Notes: generated from the letters alone by a model not told the origin. A stretch of 64,000 nt of DNA from Bactrocera neohumeralis (GCF_024586455.1 NC_065923.1:44958264-45022263); one strand, 5' to 3'; positions 1-11,525 are shown, numbered from the stretch's first letter. Numbers and translations: made by a program.

Positions 1-1225
1 AAAGTTATGGCTATGAATATCAAAAGATAAGATTGCCTGGCATATACTGTAACAAAAAGTATAATTAGTTCTTCATTTATTTAAAATAATCCTGGCATTG
101 ACGTCCGGGATAAGTCACGAGTAAACACATTTCATGCAGCTGAAATATTCAGTTACTATTTAAAGTCTCAAACTTTTAATAAGCTTACAAACTTTCTCAA
201 CAAGTACAAGTACCAATAGCGGAATTTATATATTTTCCGATGAATAAGGGTCACCCCTTCAGGAACAAAATTAGGCTTCAAAACTAAACTCAGTATTTCA
301 GGCCGAAATTTTATTACTAACAGAAGTTGCCAAGTAGGCTCCTGTTCTAATCAGCAAATTCATTATCTTTCTTTTAGATTGCCAAACGGCAACAAAGGCT
401 ATACGTAGCCTAGTGAAGTCTCACAACGTAAAGAAAAAGTGAATATTCTTTTAGTAGCAAACGCGGTATACATACATACATTAATTGGGTACTCACTTTT
501 ACTAAAAGGTATAGAAGAAAGCGGAAATGCAAAACAGTTGACCAGCTTGGGTTAGCTTAGTATCCTTAATCTGCCTTAGACCGTTCAGTTTCTATAAAGG
601 CTGCTTGAGACACTGGACTCCTAAGGCATTTCTAAGTTTCCACATTTAGTGTAATTGCATGACCATAGAATATTAATTGATGCAACATAGAATATCATCT
701 TTACAAATTTCCACCTTTCAGGCGGTTGAGACGGAATACCTTTCACGGCTCCCAATATTAAATTTCCAACGATATTGGCCGAAATAATTGGGAACGTCCC
801 TGTCCAATCTAAACATATTTAAAGACTTACAGAAGGTTCAATGCGTAAAAATGATCGAAAAAAAAATAATATACATACATATATGAGATAAATATATGTA
901 TTTTTATGCTTATATATTTATATATACGAATATGTTAGTAAATAATTAAGATACAAAATTTATTGGCAGTTTAATAGAAAGTCCAAAACGTTTAATTCGA
1001 CGTAAGATGAACTACAAATTGCACATACGAAATATTTTACCAAGAAGCGGAATAATTAATGAAGTTAAATTAATTTTCTAATGATGCAGACTGCTAGTAC
1101 TATTATTAATGTACAAAGTAATTTTTGAGAATGCGAAAATGGGCGGAATCATATAAAAATACTTTGTACTATAATAAAAACTTTCGTATTCTTTAAAATT
1201 CTGTTTTATATGCAAAAAGAAGCGC
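1..1225. other. AT-rich intergenic DNA, nothing identified
   Basis: No coding stretch, RNA gene or repeat could be supported here. The sequence is AT-rich, with short simple tracts around 870-930. Confidence 0.5.
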
Positions 1226-1489
1226 TATCATAATGCATCGTCGCATACTGCATTGATTCTTCCCGAAGTTGTTGCCAAATTTTCAACCAATATCGTTACG
1301 CAATCATCGTATTTGCTTGAATTAGCTCCATGTGACTTCTGGTTATTCCACAAATTCAAACAACCGCTCCGAGGAAATCGTTCTCAGTCAATTGAAAACA
1401 ATAAACTAGAATCGCTACGCGCTTTCAAGGCTCTTCCGGAAATTAACTCTAACGACAGTTTCGGGATGATAAAGAATTTGAAAGAATAA
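1226..1489 (+). pseudogene. mariner transposase C-terminal fragment
   Basis: The plus-strand reading frame gives the C-terminal catalytic end of a Tc1/mariner (DD34D-type) transposase. Visible landmarks are YHNASSHTA, corresponding to the family's HHDNA-x-HT block, then ELAPCDFWLF (third catalytic Asp region, family YSPDLAPCDFWLF) and PLRGNR followed by the usual C-terminal helix. The second catalytic Asp of the HHDNA block is missing (HN instead of HDN), consistent with a 3-bp deletion. There is no N-terminal half and no clear inverted end nearby, so this is a dead relic. The frame is open only from a TTG-like position, so there is no real start codon. Confidence 0.8.
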
Positions 1490-1532
1490 TTTAAGAATTT
1501 ATAATTATGAACAAAGTGTCACCATTTTTACT

Positions 1533-2194
1533 CATAGTAGTCTTCTTTACTGGCGTAGACACTGCTTACGCTGTTATAGCCAAGTTAACAACAGCTTGCC
1601 GGTCGTTTCTTCTTTTCGCTAGGTGGCGCCAATTGTCGATTCCAATCGAAGCCAAGTCCTTCTTCACGTAGTTTCTCTAACAGAGTGGAGGTCTTCCTAT
1701 TCCTCTGCCTCCCCGTCGGGTACTGCGTCGAATACTTTCAGAGCTGGAGTGTTTTTGTCCATTCAGACAACATGACCTAGCCAGCGTAGCCGATGTCTTT
1801 TAATTCGCTGAACTATGCCAATGTCGTCGTATATCTCATACAGATCATCATTCCATCGAATACGATATTTGCCGTAGCCAACGCGCAAACGACCATAAAT
1901 CTTTCGTAGAACCTTTATCGTGAAAGCTCGTAACTTCGACTCATCAGTTGTTGTCATCGTCAATGCCTCTGCGCCATATAGCAGGACGGGAATAATGAGT
2001 GACTTGAGGAGTTTTAGTTTTGTTCGTCGAAAGAGGACGAAGAGGAGAAATCATACGAATAATACGCCTTGTCTGAAACCTCATTTGGTATTGAACGGCT
2101 TGGAGAGGTCCTTCCCAATCCTGACGGAGCTTTCTGTTGTTGAATTTCAAGGTCTAATGCCACACTGCAAATGCCTTTCACTTCCCTCTTAATA
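1533..2194 (-). mobile_element. LINE copy A, 3' end with internal deletions (RTE-like non-LTR element)
   Basis: This is the 3' part of the same non-LTR retrotransposon that is nearly complete at 28472-31630. The minus strand encodes the C-terminal tail of the reverse transcriptase protein (YRIRWNDDLYEIYDDI, then RIKRHRLRWLGHVV). Blocks further upstream in the element are present but collapsed: 2035-2060, 2140-2160 and 2165-2190 match widely separated parts of the full copy, so several internal deletions have occurred. A mariner begins exactly where the LINE match stops at 2194, so the LINE was either interrupted or already truncated there. Assignment to the RTE-like clade is from the protein style and is less certain than the non-LTR call. 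Confidence 0.8.
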
Positions 2195-3192
2195 TAAGAT
2201 TGTCAAATATCTCCCTTTAGTGCTCTTTATTTAATGCTTTATAAAAAGTGTTACAGTGATCGGATTTAGTTCAAATATGCGCCATTTCGTTCGATAATCT
2301 GTTTCCATCTAGACAGCAACTTCATAATACCCTCCTCGTAGAAGTCCCTCTTCTTATTTGCGAAGAACTCGAACAGCCACTTTTCACAAGCCTCTTTGAA
2401 GTTCAAATTTGCACCAGCTCTTTGTGGATGATTCCCTTCCAATCCCACCAAACACACAGCAAATCCTGGCCGAGAATCTCAGCTTGGCCACTGTTTGGGA
2501 CGATTCACCGGCCTTCGAACACGACCGTTTCTGCTTGATTTTGTCGTATGTGATCCTTTTTTCTTCGCCAGTCACCATCCGTTTTAAAAATGGGTCGAGT
2601 TCGTTCGGTCTCAGCAGCATATCGCAGGCGTTGATTCCGTCCAGAAGGTTTTTCTGCCTCAAATCATGAGGCACCCAAACATCAAGCTTTTTTGTTCATC
2701 TTGCCTGCTGCAGATGGTTTAAAATGGTTTGGGACTAACTCCCATTTTCTGGGCGATGTCACATGCCGGTTCAACTCGATGTTTTCCATGATTTGGTCGT
2801 ATTCGCCGTCATACGTCTTCTGCTGACTGGCTTATCCATGGTATCGTTTTCACCCGCTCTGAGTCGTCGAAACCATTCCTCCGCAGTTTGAAGTGATAGA
2901 GTACCATCCTCCAAAACACCATTAATTTCACGGAACGTTTCTCTAACGGGTTTGCTTTTAACGAGGGAATACTTTAAAATAGCGCGAATTTCGGCGTTAG
3001 TGAACTCCATGTTTACATGTCTATAACTGTTGAATTAATATCCAAACTTATCATGCATATCGTCATTTTGTAGTTTATGTCAAGACCTTTCAAAGATGTA
3101 TACATAGTACTGCCAGATACAAGCTCTGTAGTGCTTTATACATAGCCGCGAAAAAAGACGAAAGGGCGGAAGGGAGATATTTAACAACCTAA
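2195..3192 (-). mobile_element. mariner element, internally deleted, TA target duplication
   Basis: The ends are inverted repeats of about 20 bp: left TAAGATTGTCAAATATCTCC, right (reverse complement) TTAGGTTGTTAAATATCTCC. Each is flanked by TA (2193-2194 and 3193-3194), the mariner target duplication. At 998 bp it is shorter than a full mariner (about 1.3 kb). The transposase it carries is read on the minus strand and lacks the middle of the catalytic domain. Confidence 0.88.
2266..3010 (-). pseudogene. mariner transposase, broken
   Basis: Read from 3010 towards 2266. The N-terminus has the helix-turn-helix region (MEFTNAEIRAILKYSLVKSK, AEEWFRRLRAGENDTMDKP). The linker and first catalytic block follow (PHDLRQKNLLDGINACDMLL, then MVTGEEKRITYD). 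The family motif is TGDE; here it reads TGEE, so the first catalytic Asp is Glu. After the CVFGG region the second and third Asp blocks are missing, and the frame resumes in the C-terminal tail (NLNFKEACEKWLFEFFANK, then SRWKQIIERNGAYLN). At least two frame changes are needed. It resembles the mellifera/capitata group of mariners, by recognition only. Confidence 0.88.
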
Positions 3193-3194
3193 TA

Positions 3195-3889
3195 TATCAA
3201 ATTTTAGAAACGTAAACAAAAATGTTTTTATTTCATTCAAATACATACATATGTCCAGTTTCTTGCCTGAAAAAGTGTTTTTGAGTGGAAGTCTTCGTTA
3301 CATAAACTGTGGCTGTCGTATGATTGAAGCCCAGAGACGTTGAAAGAAGATTTTGTATGTCAGAAATGCGGCTTGAACGCTACAAAAAGATTGGTTCTGG
3401 TGAAGAAATATGGAAGTATTACGGGAACCTTCAATAGCTTCAAGATGTATATTTACAGTTTTTTTTGTTTTTTTTTTTTATAGTGATGTTTATGGCAGAT
3501 TTATCGATTAATAAAATTATATTCTCCAATATATTTTAGTTTAGTGCCAAAGGAGGATGTCAATCAATCAGCTCAGAGCTTTCCCTAGTCCGAAATACCG
3601 ATCTAGTGATTTTTGGCATTGCATATAACTTCATACGAGATATGTATATTGTAAATATCTATGATATTTTAGTGAGATTAGGTGGACATGTTTTAAACCA
3701 TCTATTCCTTGGTTTAGACGCCATACTTCGAATACAATATAATGATTTTTACCTTTTGACTAATGTTTATACCGCATATAACCAATAAGTTTAATTGAGC
3801 AAAAGTTTTGCTAACACCTCCTAATATTTCTCTCGAAAGAATTGAATTTTCCTAAAATACACTTTCAAAATTTATTAAGAAGGCGTTTT
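3195..3889. other. intergenic DNA, nothing identified
   Basis: AT-rich sequence after the mariner. Short open frames exist (for example 3606-3788 plus) but show no motif, family resemblance or codon signal. Confidence 0.4.
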
Positions 3890-4147
3890 ATTAAATTATT
3901 TAAAATTTCTTTAAAATTTTATAGCTTAGTTATGACACTTTATTATTTTGTGGGCGTGGCAGTGGGCCGATTTTGTCCATCTTCGAAAGGAATACGTGTG
4001 CCAAATCATGATATCTCAATTTTTACTCAAGTTAAACGGACGGACAGACAGACGGACTGAGACGGACGGGCCATCCAATTTCGACTCTACTCGTCGATCA
4101 CTTTGGTATATATAACTAAAGAACTAAAAACATTGTTGCGAGAGTGT
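3890..4147 (+). repeat. degenerate interspersed repeat, family R1, copy 1
   Basis: Contains the hallmarks of a family seen five times here: GTTATGACACTTTATTATTT, then TGTGGGCGTGGCAGTGG, then a run of GGACGGACAGACAGACGG and a tail with TTGCGAGAGTG. The same order of blocks occurs at 60340-60680 and 62790-63080. It codes for nothing. The family is common in fly genomes as transposon-derived non-coding sequence, but I cannot assign its class. A small duplication (ACTAAAGAACTAAAA) occurs twice near the end. Confidence 0.65.
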
Positions 4148-5285
4148 GGGCCATCCAAGTGCGAAACTAAAGAACTAAAATGCACAATAAGTGAATATAA
4201 TAGATACATGATAACACAGCTCAACAAAGTAGTGGATTTGGTGACTAGGTGTTTAGCTAACGTATTTTTGTAATACCTAAAAATTTTATATGTATATATA
4301 GATATACATAGATTCTGATAAACCAATAGTATCAGAATTAATTTCACGATGTCTGTATGTATCCGCTAAAACTTAAAATCACAACAATTAAGAACAAACG
4401 CATTTTCTTAATATGAAAAAGGTAAATGCGAATGCTCCTCAGTCACAATTTGCTATAATTTTGCACAAAGGATTCGCAGGCAAAGTTGCAACGCTCTTTC
4501 TCAACTTAGTAAAACATTGTGACCAATGCACTTTGTGGTTAATGAGGAAGTTGAGTGAGTTGCATAAATTCTCGCGTAGACAGCATCTGCTCTTTTAATA
4601 AAATTACAGACAATTTGAAAAGCACTTTACTTAAAACCCAGTATAATTAGTGCTAGAAGAAGCGGTTGCTGATTGAACAATAGCATTAGTTGAGCTATTG
4701 TGAATAGCAGAAAATGATTTTCATGCCATTAAAAATGGCATATTAAGTATACTAAGAATTGTAGAATATGTTAAGTAGATCCCATTTTAGTTTAAGTAAA
4801 TTTCAAGAGTAAGGTATTAATACAAATAGATATTATAAAAAAATATATTATACTACATATAGCGTATTGCACACCAGTTTTATTAAACTAACGAATAATT
4901 TGATACGATGAAACATTCGATACATAAATCTATATCGTTTAGAGAGATTCGCAAATAATGCAAACAACTTAATAATAAGTTTGTTGTTTGTAAGATACTT
5001 TAAGAACTGTATTGTTAAATGTACACACATTTGGTCTTTAACAACAATACATTTTAGCGATGTCTTTTCTTACTAATTTAGTTAATCTTGATTTATTGGG
5101 GCATAACTGGAGGAAATAAAATTTAATTATCTTTTTTTAATTTACTACAACACTAAAACCTGTTAAGCCTTTAAAAGAAGGTTTCAAGATTATTTCCAAT
5201 GAGTTGGTGACACTATCTCACATTCACTAAAATGGAAAAACGTAGTAAGACTTTATTCATAATTTTATAATTTAAATTAATTTAT
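4148..5285. other. intergenic DNA, nothing identified
   Basis: AT-rich sequence with short unconvincing open frames (4413-4598 plus, 4848-5030 minus). No recognisable repeat or gene. Confidence 0.4.
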
Positions 5286-5289
5286 TCTT

Positions 5290-5480
5290 AAAAATCTCAC
5301 AGTAATCTCCCATGGTCCTAAAACACAGTGTGCCAACTTTTTTTCCTCCAAGTCAATTTCAGGTATAGCCTCCAATATGCATAGCGATTCACGATTAACA
5401 TCTTCAATTGATTCAAAGCGGTTTCCCCAAAGCAGTGGTTTGAGTTTGCTGAATAGTCATAAGTCACACTGAGCTGAATC
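5290..5480 (-). pseudogene. mariner-type transposase C-terminal fragment
   Basis: On the minus strand the frame gives a remnant of the mariner C-terminus: a degraded YSPD block (IRLIQLSVTYDYS), then LLWGNRFESIEDVNRESL and AIPEIDLEE. The LLWGNRFESIE block equals the family's PLRGKRFESIE. No N-terminal half or inverted ends were located, so it is a relic about 190 bp long. Confidence 0.65.
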
Positions 5481-6237
5481 AGGCGAATACGGTGGTTACG
5501 GTACGGTGTTGGTTGAAAATTTGGTATTTGGAAATAATCAATTAGTCTCCGCTAGGATATGCTTGAACAAAAGGAAACACTTCTCTTCATACAAAAGGAT
5601 ATACATTCATGCTTCTTTTGAACTCTTTGCAAAGTCTTCAAAATTTTTGCAGCGTTAACAGTTTTTTAGTGCAAATGGAAAAAAATGCTATATGGCACTG
5701 GCGTACGCTCCATTAGTTCATTTGATGTATGAAAGTGCTTGCTGCATGACTAGCTGAAAAGATTGATTTGTTATCGAGTGGCTCCTTCTCCCTAAGTAAA
5801 CAACAACATAAATAGACACCCTACTGTGGAGTGAATATAAAAACGAGTGAACATTGGTATATAGAACAAAATTAATTTATTACTCTTTGTGTTAAATTTC
5901 GTAAATTTCTTTCAACCATGTCAGCGATATGTGGTTAAAAAGCAAAGCTGAGTCGTTAAACTCATTAGCGTAAATAATTTTTCATTCATCGAAGCTGATA
6001 ATGGATGGTTAGTACTGCTTTTCAACACGGCAGTTAGATTATCGTTCATTAATCAGTTTTCTGCGCTTTTGTTCCATTGATTGATAGCTTTAATTTTAAA
6101 TGGATTTAAGGCGTTAGAGAGGTCGCTCATTCTTGTTAAAACTTATTAAAATGTTTGAACAGCAAGCTATTCTTTAAGTACATTAAAAATTATAAGCTGG
6201 TTTATTAATAATGATTTGCAGACGATTATGCATTCAG
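5481..6237. other. intergenic DNA, possible further mariner decay, nothing supported
   Basis: Follows the transposase fragment. 5500-5760 may be more of the same element decayed beyond recognition. I cannot support a specific call. Confidence 0.35.
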
Positions 6238-6239
6238 TA

Positions 6240-7206
6240 ACGGGGTTTTCAATATTGACGCTACAAAAGTAGCCCGGAAGGGATAGCAAACGACGCCATA
6301 TTTTCCCCGCTCTTTTGACATTTCTCTTTAGTAAAATTTGCCGTCATCATTGTAAGACATACGATCCAACCACGACTCGAAATTATTAAAATTTACTGAC
6401 GAAAGTCAATCGCTTCAACTATAAGAGCTCTAAGTCTAATTTATGGTCGTCATAATCGTCCTGTCAGATCAACAATTGAGCGTTGTGTGGAAAAATTTGC
6501 ATTTACAGGTACAGTACAAAATTTTCCCGTGCCTGATGGAGCGGGAATATTGCTGCCGCCAGCGCATCAATTGAGAAAGGCCCAAATCAGGCTCTCACAC
6601 ATCATTCTCAAACGTTGGACATCTCTGTGATGTCGTTGTTGCGAAGCCGCTTGGCCACCAGAATCGTCGTATATTCGTGAATTGAGCTGAGCAACAATTA
6701 GAGAATGAACCGGATTTTCATCGAAAAAGCATCTTCAGCGATGAGGCTCATTCTTGCCAAATGGCTTCGTCAATAAGCAAAATATGCGTTATTAGTCAGG
6801 CAGCAATCCAAACGTACTCCATGAGTCACCACTGCAGCCCGAAAAAATTACGGTTTAGTTCAGTTTATTCATTGGGCTGTACTTCTTCCGTGACGATCAA
6901 GACCGACACGTTACTGTAAATGTGAATGGGAAATAGTCTAATCCTGTGAGGCTACGTCAAGTCGTGGTATGAGTCTCAAGCTTAAAATTGCAGCAGTTTC
7001 GGCCGATTGATGCTTTAAAACTATCGAAAATTGGGTTCAACGTCTGGACTTCAGCAAGCGTGCCCGTACTGGCCATACAAAATTAATCGAGTTCCATACA
7101 TAATGGCGTCGAATGTACTTTCACAGAAATAAAGAATTTCATTGATATCCCAAACCGTTTTTGTTTTATTTAAAAGCTTTTGTAGCGCTCTTATTGAAAA
7201 GCCCTT
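6240..7206 (+). mobile_element. Tc1/IS630-like DNA transposon with inverted ends
   Basis: The ends match as inverted repeats: left ACGGGGTTTTCAATATTGAC, right (reverse complement) AAGGGCTTTTCAATAAGAGC, continuing into CGCTACAAAAG on both sides. Each end is flanked by TA (6238-6239 and 7207-7208), as expected for the Tc1/mariner/IS630 superfamily. The 967-bp unit carries a decayed transposase on the plus strand. It is probably an internally deleted copy. Confidence 0.8.
6400..7103 (+). pseudogene. IS630-like (DDE_3 type) transposase, decayed
   Basis: Pieces readable in shifting plus-strand frames include STIERCVEKFAFTGTVQNFP near the N-terminal helix-turn-helix, DFHRKSIFSDEAHSCQMAS around the first catalytic Asp (family IxFSDEAHF), a decayed VTVWC-like block near 6850, and the C-terminal TIENWVQRLDFSKRARTGH then LIEFH. 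The second Asp block (FQQDGAT in the family) is absent. Several stops and frame changes make it non-functional. Fragments of the same broad family recur at 17262-17663, 18345-18945, 58180-58380 and 63095-63890. Confidence 0.72.
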
Positions 7207-7208
7207 TA

Positions 7209-7815
7209 TTGCTTAATATGACATGCGCTTCCATCATTTATCTTAACTTTCCATAAATGGAGATTTTTGATATACTTTTTAAAGATTCCAATTGGTTAAC
7301 TGTAAAAAATCACATTTTCAATGTCTTATCAGTTTTGCCAAGTTATTGAATAGTATATTCAATGAATATTATTCATCATATGGATCTGAAAGCATATCTT
7401 CGCTGATCTCACCTATTTTTGCTACCACATCATAATATAATATCAGGTGAATCGTTTCATATTAACTGACTCTATTACACCAGATGTATAGCGGCTATAG
7501 TATGGATGTGAACCGATATTGTGAAATAAAATTTAATAAATTGACTGACCAATGTACAGTGTATTTCACTGTTGGTATTTATTTCACCGTACGAGCAGAA
7601 TATGATTTTAGTGTCTCCTAAAAAATTAAGTTTATTTTGAGAATAATTATGTTATTTTTCAAAGCATAAAAACAACTAGATATGAGGTCTAGAAAAACAA
7701 TGTGCAATATTTTTAGTACCAAACCCCAAAGTGTTATGTGAAAAATATTCACTAAATTTAACTCCAGTATATAATATTTAACAAAAATCAACCTTTTCAA
7801 AAACCAAATAAATCA
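7209..7815. other. intergenic DNA, nothing identified
   Basis: AT-rich sequence between two transposons. No repeat or gene recognised. Confidence 0.4.
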
Positions 7816-8128
7816 TAAGACTGAACCCACACCGGGTTAGTCAAAACAGTAACAAAATTTTCTACAGTGTAATATTTTGTAAATATAAGCTTGTCCAGAA
7901 AAAATGAAGCAAATCCGCCCACAATTACGCCATCTATAATCATATAATCACAAAAGTTGCAATATTTTCGCAGTTATCACAGCTAGACTGTTAAAAATTG
8001 TCAAACGGATTTGAATCAATAAAAATTATTATTTCTCTAAAAATGAAACAAGTCCGCCCACAACTACGCCCACCTCCCATATAACATAACCAATAAATAT
8101 TCAAAAATGATCATATATTATTAATTAT

Positions 8129-8767
8129 TTATTCAACAAGTAATTTTTTAACATCATCGTCCAATTCTAAAGTTTTATTTTTGGGATTTGTTCTGAAGCC
8201 ATTAATAAAAGGATCCGATGTAGCTAAAACCAAGTGCATTACATCTTGATTTGTAGAAATTCTGTCGCATTTTCTAGAATGATTGAGCCTATATTTCTTG
8301 TAATCTTTATTGCGAGCTCCTTGAGCCTCCTCTGATAGCATGCCCAATGGTAAAATAGAGGAAGAAACAATTTTACTTCCATGCATTAAAACTTTATGTA
8401 CCGTCATTGGCATATAGTAAAATTCATAAAGGCTGACATATAACCTCGCAGTTTTCATGCAATAAATTTAAAATTTTTGAGGATCTATTGCTGCTTGACA
8501 ATTGATTGTATTTAATATTATTTTAAATCTATGTATCAGGTTTTCGTCAACGCCAACAATATCGGCAGTTTTAGCAGGATTCTCAAAAAATCTTCGTGAG
8601 GTATTGCCATCATTTGTCATACCCAGACCCTGCTTCACTACATCAACATTTAATCCAAAGGATGACTTCAAATCTGCTTGAATACGTTCTTTTTCATCTG
8701 CCTTCAGTTTTTTGGTACGATCGTCAGTTCTCCATTTGCGAAAATGTTTGTTGTAAGCAATATGCAT
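8129..8767 (-). pseudogene. RAG1/Transib-like transposase, C-terminal remnant
   Basis: Read from 8767 to 8129, one frame runs for about 210 codons with a single in-frame TAA at 8468-8470; the protein continues directly after it (DPQKF stop IYCMKTARLYVSLYEF). Visible motifs are GLGMTNDGNTSRRFFENP, comparable to the NGNFARKLM region of RAG1, then YYMPMTVHKVLMHG, then LPLGMLSEEAQGARNKDYKK. The Glu of LSEEA-x3-RNK matches the position of the third catalytic acid of RAG1 (family SEGNESGNK). This motif set recurs in a multi-copy transposase-like family of arthropods. The N-terminal and first catalytic Asp regions are missing, so it is truncated. Superfamily assignment is from motif memory; a CMC-type relative is possible. 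Confidence 0.6.
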
Positions 8768-9524
8768 TAGTTCAAATAATATAATGCATCTAAACTAGTA
8801 TTTTGTTGTTGTTGTATAACGAGAGACAACTCCAAAAAATAACAACAAACCGAACAATCAATAAAACAAACAAAACAACGAATCAAGCAAACAAACAACG
8901 CAGTTGTAGTTGATTAAAATGCTAATTACTCATGAATTGGCAGCTAATTGCAGCTGATTTTTTTATCGATTAAGGAGATTTTAGAATTTATTTTGTGTAA
9001 GTGGCTAACCTGCGCACTCCTGCGCACAATGGTTATATTCTGTTGAAGTTTTGAAATATATGATTTTTTTGGACCATGAAAAAAACATCATATTAAAAAA
9101 TATCTTGAAATTTAAAAGTATATATTTGATGATGTAAAGCACATCTATAACATTGGTTTTAATAAATAAAAACTTTACAACTGATATTTTATGGTTAACT
9201 TTTGAGTTTTAACGTTTGCAATATTCATCACATTTTTCTGAGTAACTTTGCGTTGATACTTTGTTGGACTTTGAAGCTCTCCCAACAAAAAACCATTGAA
9301 TATATCAAGCCCAAGTATTCGGATAATGTTATTTGATTAGTTCTTAGCTTAAATTGAAAAGATGGTGCCGCTCTGGCACCACTGTGCCAAAACCCACACC
9401 GAATGGAACAGAATGGAATGGAACAAGACACGACAGAAAAACACGTTTCGTTGCTTATATGAACCGTTGGTTTTCATAGTCAAAATTACGCATTTTCTTT
9501 GTGCAAGTTCTACAAGTTGTTAAA

Positions 9525-9663
9525 ATGAATATTGACGCGGAGAAACTGGTATTTTTGATAGAGGCAAGGAACCCGATATATAATTATAAAAATAAAGATC
9601 ACACAAATAAGTTAATAACAGAAAAACTATGGGACGAAATAGCTACAGAAATGAATAGTGACG
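9525..9663 (+). CDS. first exon of a MADF-domain (Myb/SANT-like) protein
   Basis: An ATG at 9525 opens a 46-codon frame. It begins MNIDAEKLVFLIEARNPIYN and continues KLITEKLWDEIATEMNSD. The spacing of LVFLIE, IYN and the LWDEIA helix matches the first two helices of a MADF domain, a DNA-binding SANT relative. The exon ends at a strong 5' splice site (G then GTAAGTT, 9663/9664). No convincing second exon was found before the right end of the surrounding transposon. The position inside inverted ends suggests it is the DNA-binding partner gene of the transposon rather than a host gene, but a captured host exon cannot be excluded. Confidence 0.6.
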
Positions 9664-9695
9664 GTAAGTTCAGTTTATTTTATTTACACCATTTG

Positions 9696-9718
9696 TACAT
9701 ACATACATACATACATAC
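9696..9718. repeat. CATA tetranucleotide microsatellite
   Basis: About five copies of the tetranucleotide ACAT lie just after the MADF exon splice donor. Confidence 0.85.
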
Positions 9719-9994
9719 GTAATGTTGATAAGTATTTAAAAATATAGTGAATATCAATTGTAGATATTCAGTACAAAACTAATATAAATTAGATAGCGTA
9801 TCTTTGCAATCTTCTTTCTTTTGCAAGAACTGATTCGTTTTCTTCTTTTTTCGTTTTATTTCAATGCACACCAAGCGAGACAAAAAGACAAAATGTTGCA
9901 TTGTGCTTCGCTTGGTTTGAGTTCGAACACAAGACGTTTTTGTGTTTTATTAGTCAAAGACGTTTTTGACTAATCCGGTGTGGGCTCAGCCTAA

Positions 9995-11525
9995 GATAGT
10001 AAAAAAGCGAACTTACCTTACATCCTATATGACAAAAGTATACAGTACCGTTTTTATCGATTTCACCAATATTTGGAAAATTGGTACTGTATATGTATAA
10101 AGGGCAGCACATGTGTTGCTTTCGTTGCGATATGTTTTGTAAAAATTATTTATTGAGTGTTTGAAAAACTTATCTGTGTGCAACTATGTTAGATATCGTT
10201 ATTTTAATAAGTTTTTGATACATAACCAATTATTTTAAAATCGACCAAGCTTCGTAAATTTCTCCATACAAAATTTCATTATTGCTGCCATTGATTGAAC
10301 AAACCTACCTTCTGTACAAAGTATTTCGAGAGTACATTAATTTTGGCACAATTGTGACAAAACATATCGTGGGTTGCAATTTTAACGTAATTAATTTTCT
10401 CGGTACAGCTACTCGTATGAGTAATTTTAATGGAACGCTAACGCATTTCATTTCTGCTTTTCCAACTTTTTCTATTTCTTTTTAATATTTGTATTGTCTG
10501 CCAAAAGACCTGCCACCGCATTTGTATTTCTTGGCAATAAACTCGCGTCATTTAAAGTAATTTCAGTTTTCGCTTTGGTCTTAATGGATGAATACAAAAA
10601 TGTCGCCTGAAAGCTTAGTTTTATTGTTATTGTTGTCGATGGTATAACTGACACTAGTTGTCTAAAGGGTTGGACTGAGTGACTGACGTAAAAACTAGTA
10701 GATTTTTAGACTCGCCGCTACAAAAGACAATATTTCATGTTATGTTACCCCACAATTCCCACAATATTAATAAACTAAGCTTTATAATTATTTTAGTTTA
10801 TTCTAGATCTCTCTAGGTTGAACAAAAGTTTAATATTATTATATGGTGAAGTTTCGTATTAAATGATGAAAACACTTAAGTGAATTTCTGATCTGTGGCA
10901 GAAAAAGGAGTTGTTAATTAATTTTTCAGTGTTATGCAAAAAGAATTCAACATTTAAACTTGATGCGAAAATGCTCGGAAAGGATGTGAATTTTCTATAT
11001 GAGAGTAGCGGCTATATTTTCAAAAAATTCAAAAAAAATTTACAAAAAACTAACTATTTCTGCATGTGTTACGATAAAAATTATGATGATAAGGTGAATT
11101 TAACAAAAATTGGCATAGCAGTCAATGGGTTATATTATCATTATATTATATTACATACATTGGAATTATTCTAAAATTTTACAATTTCATTGCACATTAC
11201 CCGACAACTGCTTTGTAATTCGTCATTGTTTCTAAAGCCCTCGCTGTTAAGCCAAATTTGCGAAAACTTGCTTAGAGTTAGGGCAGGTACGAAAATTATG
11301 TCAGTAAAAATTTTCAGTTGTGGTATTTATTAAAAACCAAGAAATACTTTAACTTTGGTTCCACCGAAGACATTATATCCCTCACAAGGTAAATTTTCGA
11401 TAGCATAAATGGATGCCACAAGATCTTTGCTATTGTGAACCGATCTGAACAATAAGTTCGGAAAATTGCACAATCTATGGCAAATCGCCTGAAGATAAAA
11501 TATTGTCAAATAAAAAAGTTAAAAA
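9995..11525. other. intergenic DNA, nothing identified
   Basis: AT-rich. Short open frames at 10282-10485 and 10911-11174 (plus) show no family resemblance. No repeats recognised. Confidence 0.4.

Larger units (their letters stand above)
7819..9991. mobile_element. 2.17-kb DNA transposon with TAA target duplication and two divergent coding remnants
   Basis: The ends form inverted repeats: left GACTGAACCCACACCGGGTT, right (reverse complement) GGCTGAGCCCACACCGGATT, both continuing AGTCAAAA. Each is flanked directly by TAA (7816-7818 and 9992-9994). A 3-bp TWA-type duplication is the mark of PIF/Harbinger elements, which also carry a Myb/SANT-like partner protein; a MADF exon (9525-9663) sits here on the plus strand. 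The divergent minus-strand coding remnant (8129-8767), however, resembles RAG1/Transib transposases rather than Harbinger. The middle holds a TTG-rich stretch (about 8800-8890) and a hairpin GGTGCC-5-GGCACC near 9363. A second hairpin (ATTAGTCAAA and its complement) lies just inside the right end. The unit is non-autonomous as found. Confidence 0.7.

Noticed and set aside
9015..9040. CACAATG near 9024 as a Transib-type terminal heptamer
   Set aside because: It matches CACWRTG, but no partner end or 5-bp duplication was found on the other side of the RAG1-like gene.
9228..9431. 67-codon minus-strand frame upstream of the MADF exon
   Set aside because: It overlaps the likely promoter and hairpin region between the divergent genes, with no family resemblance.
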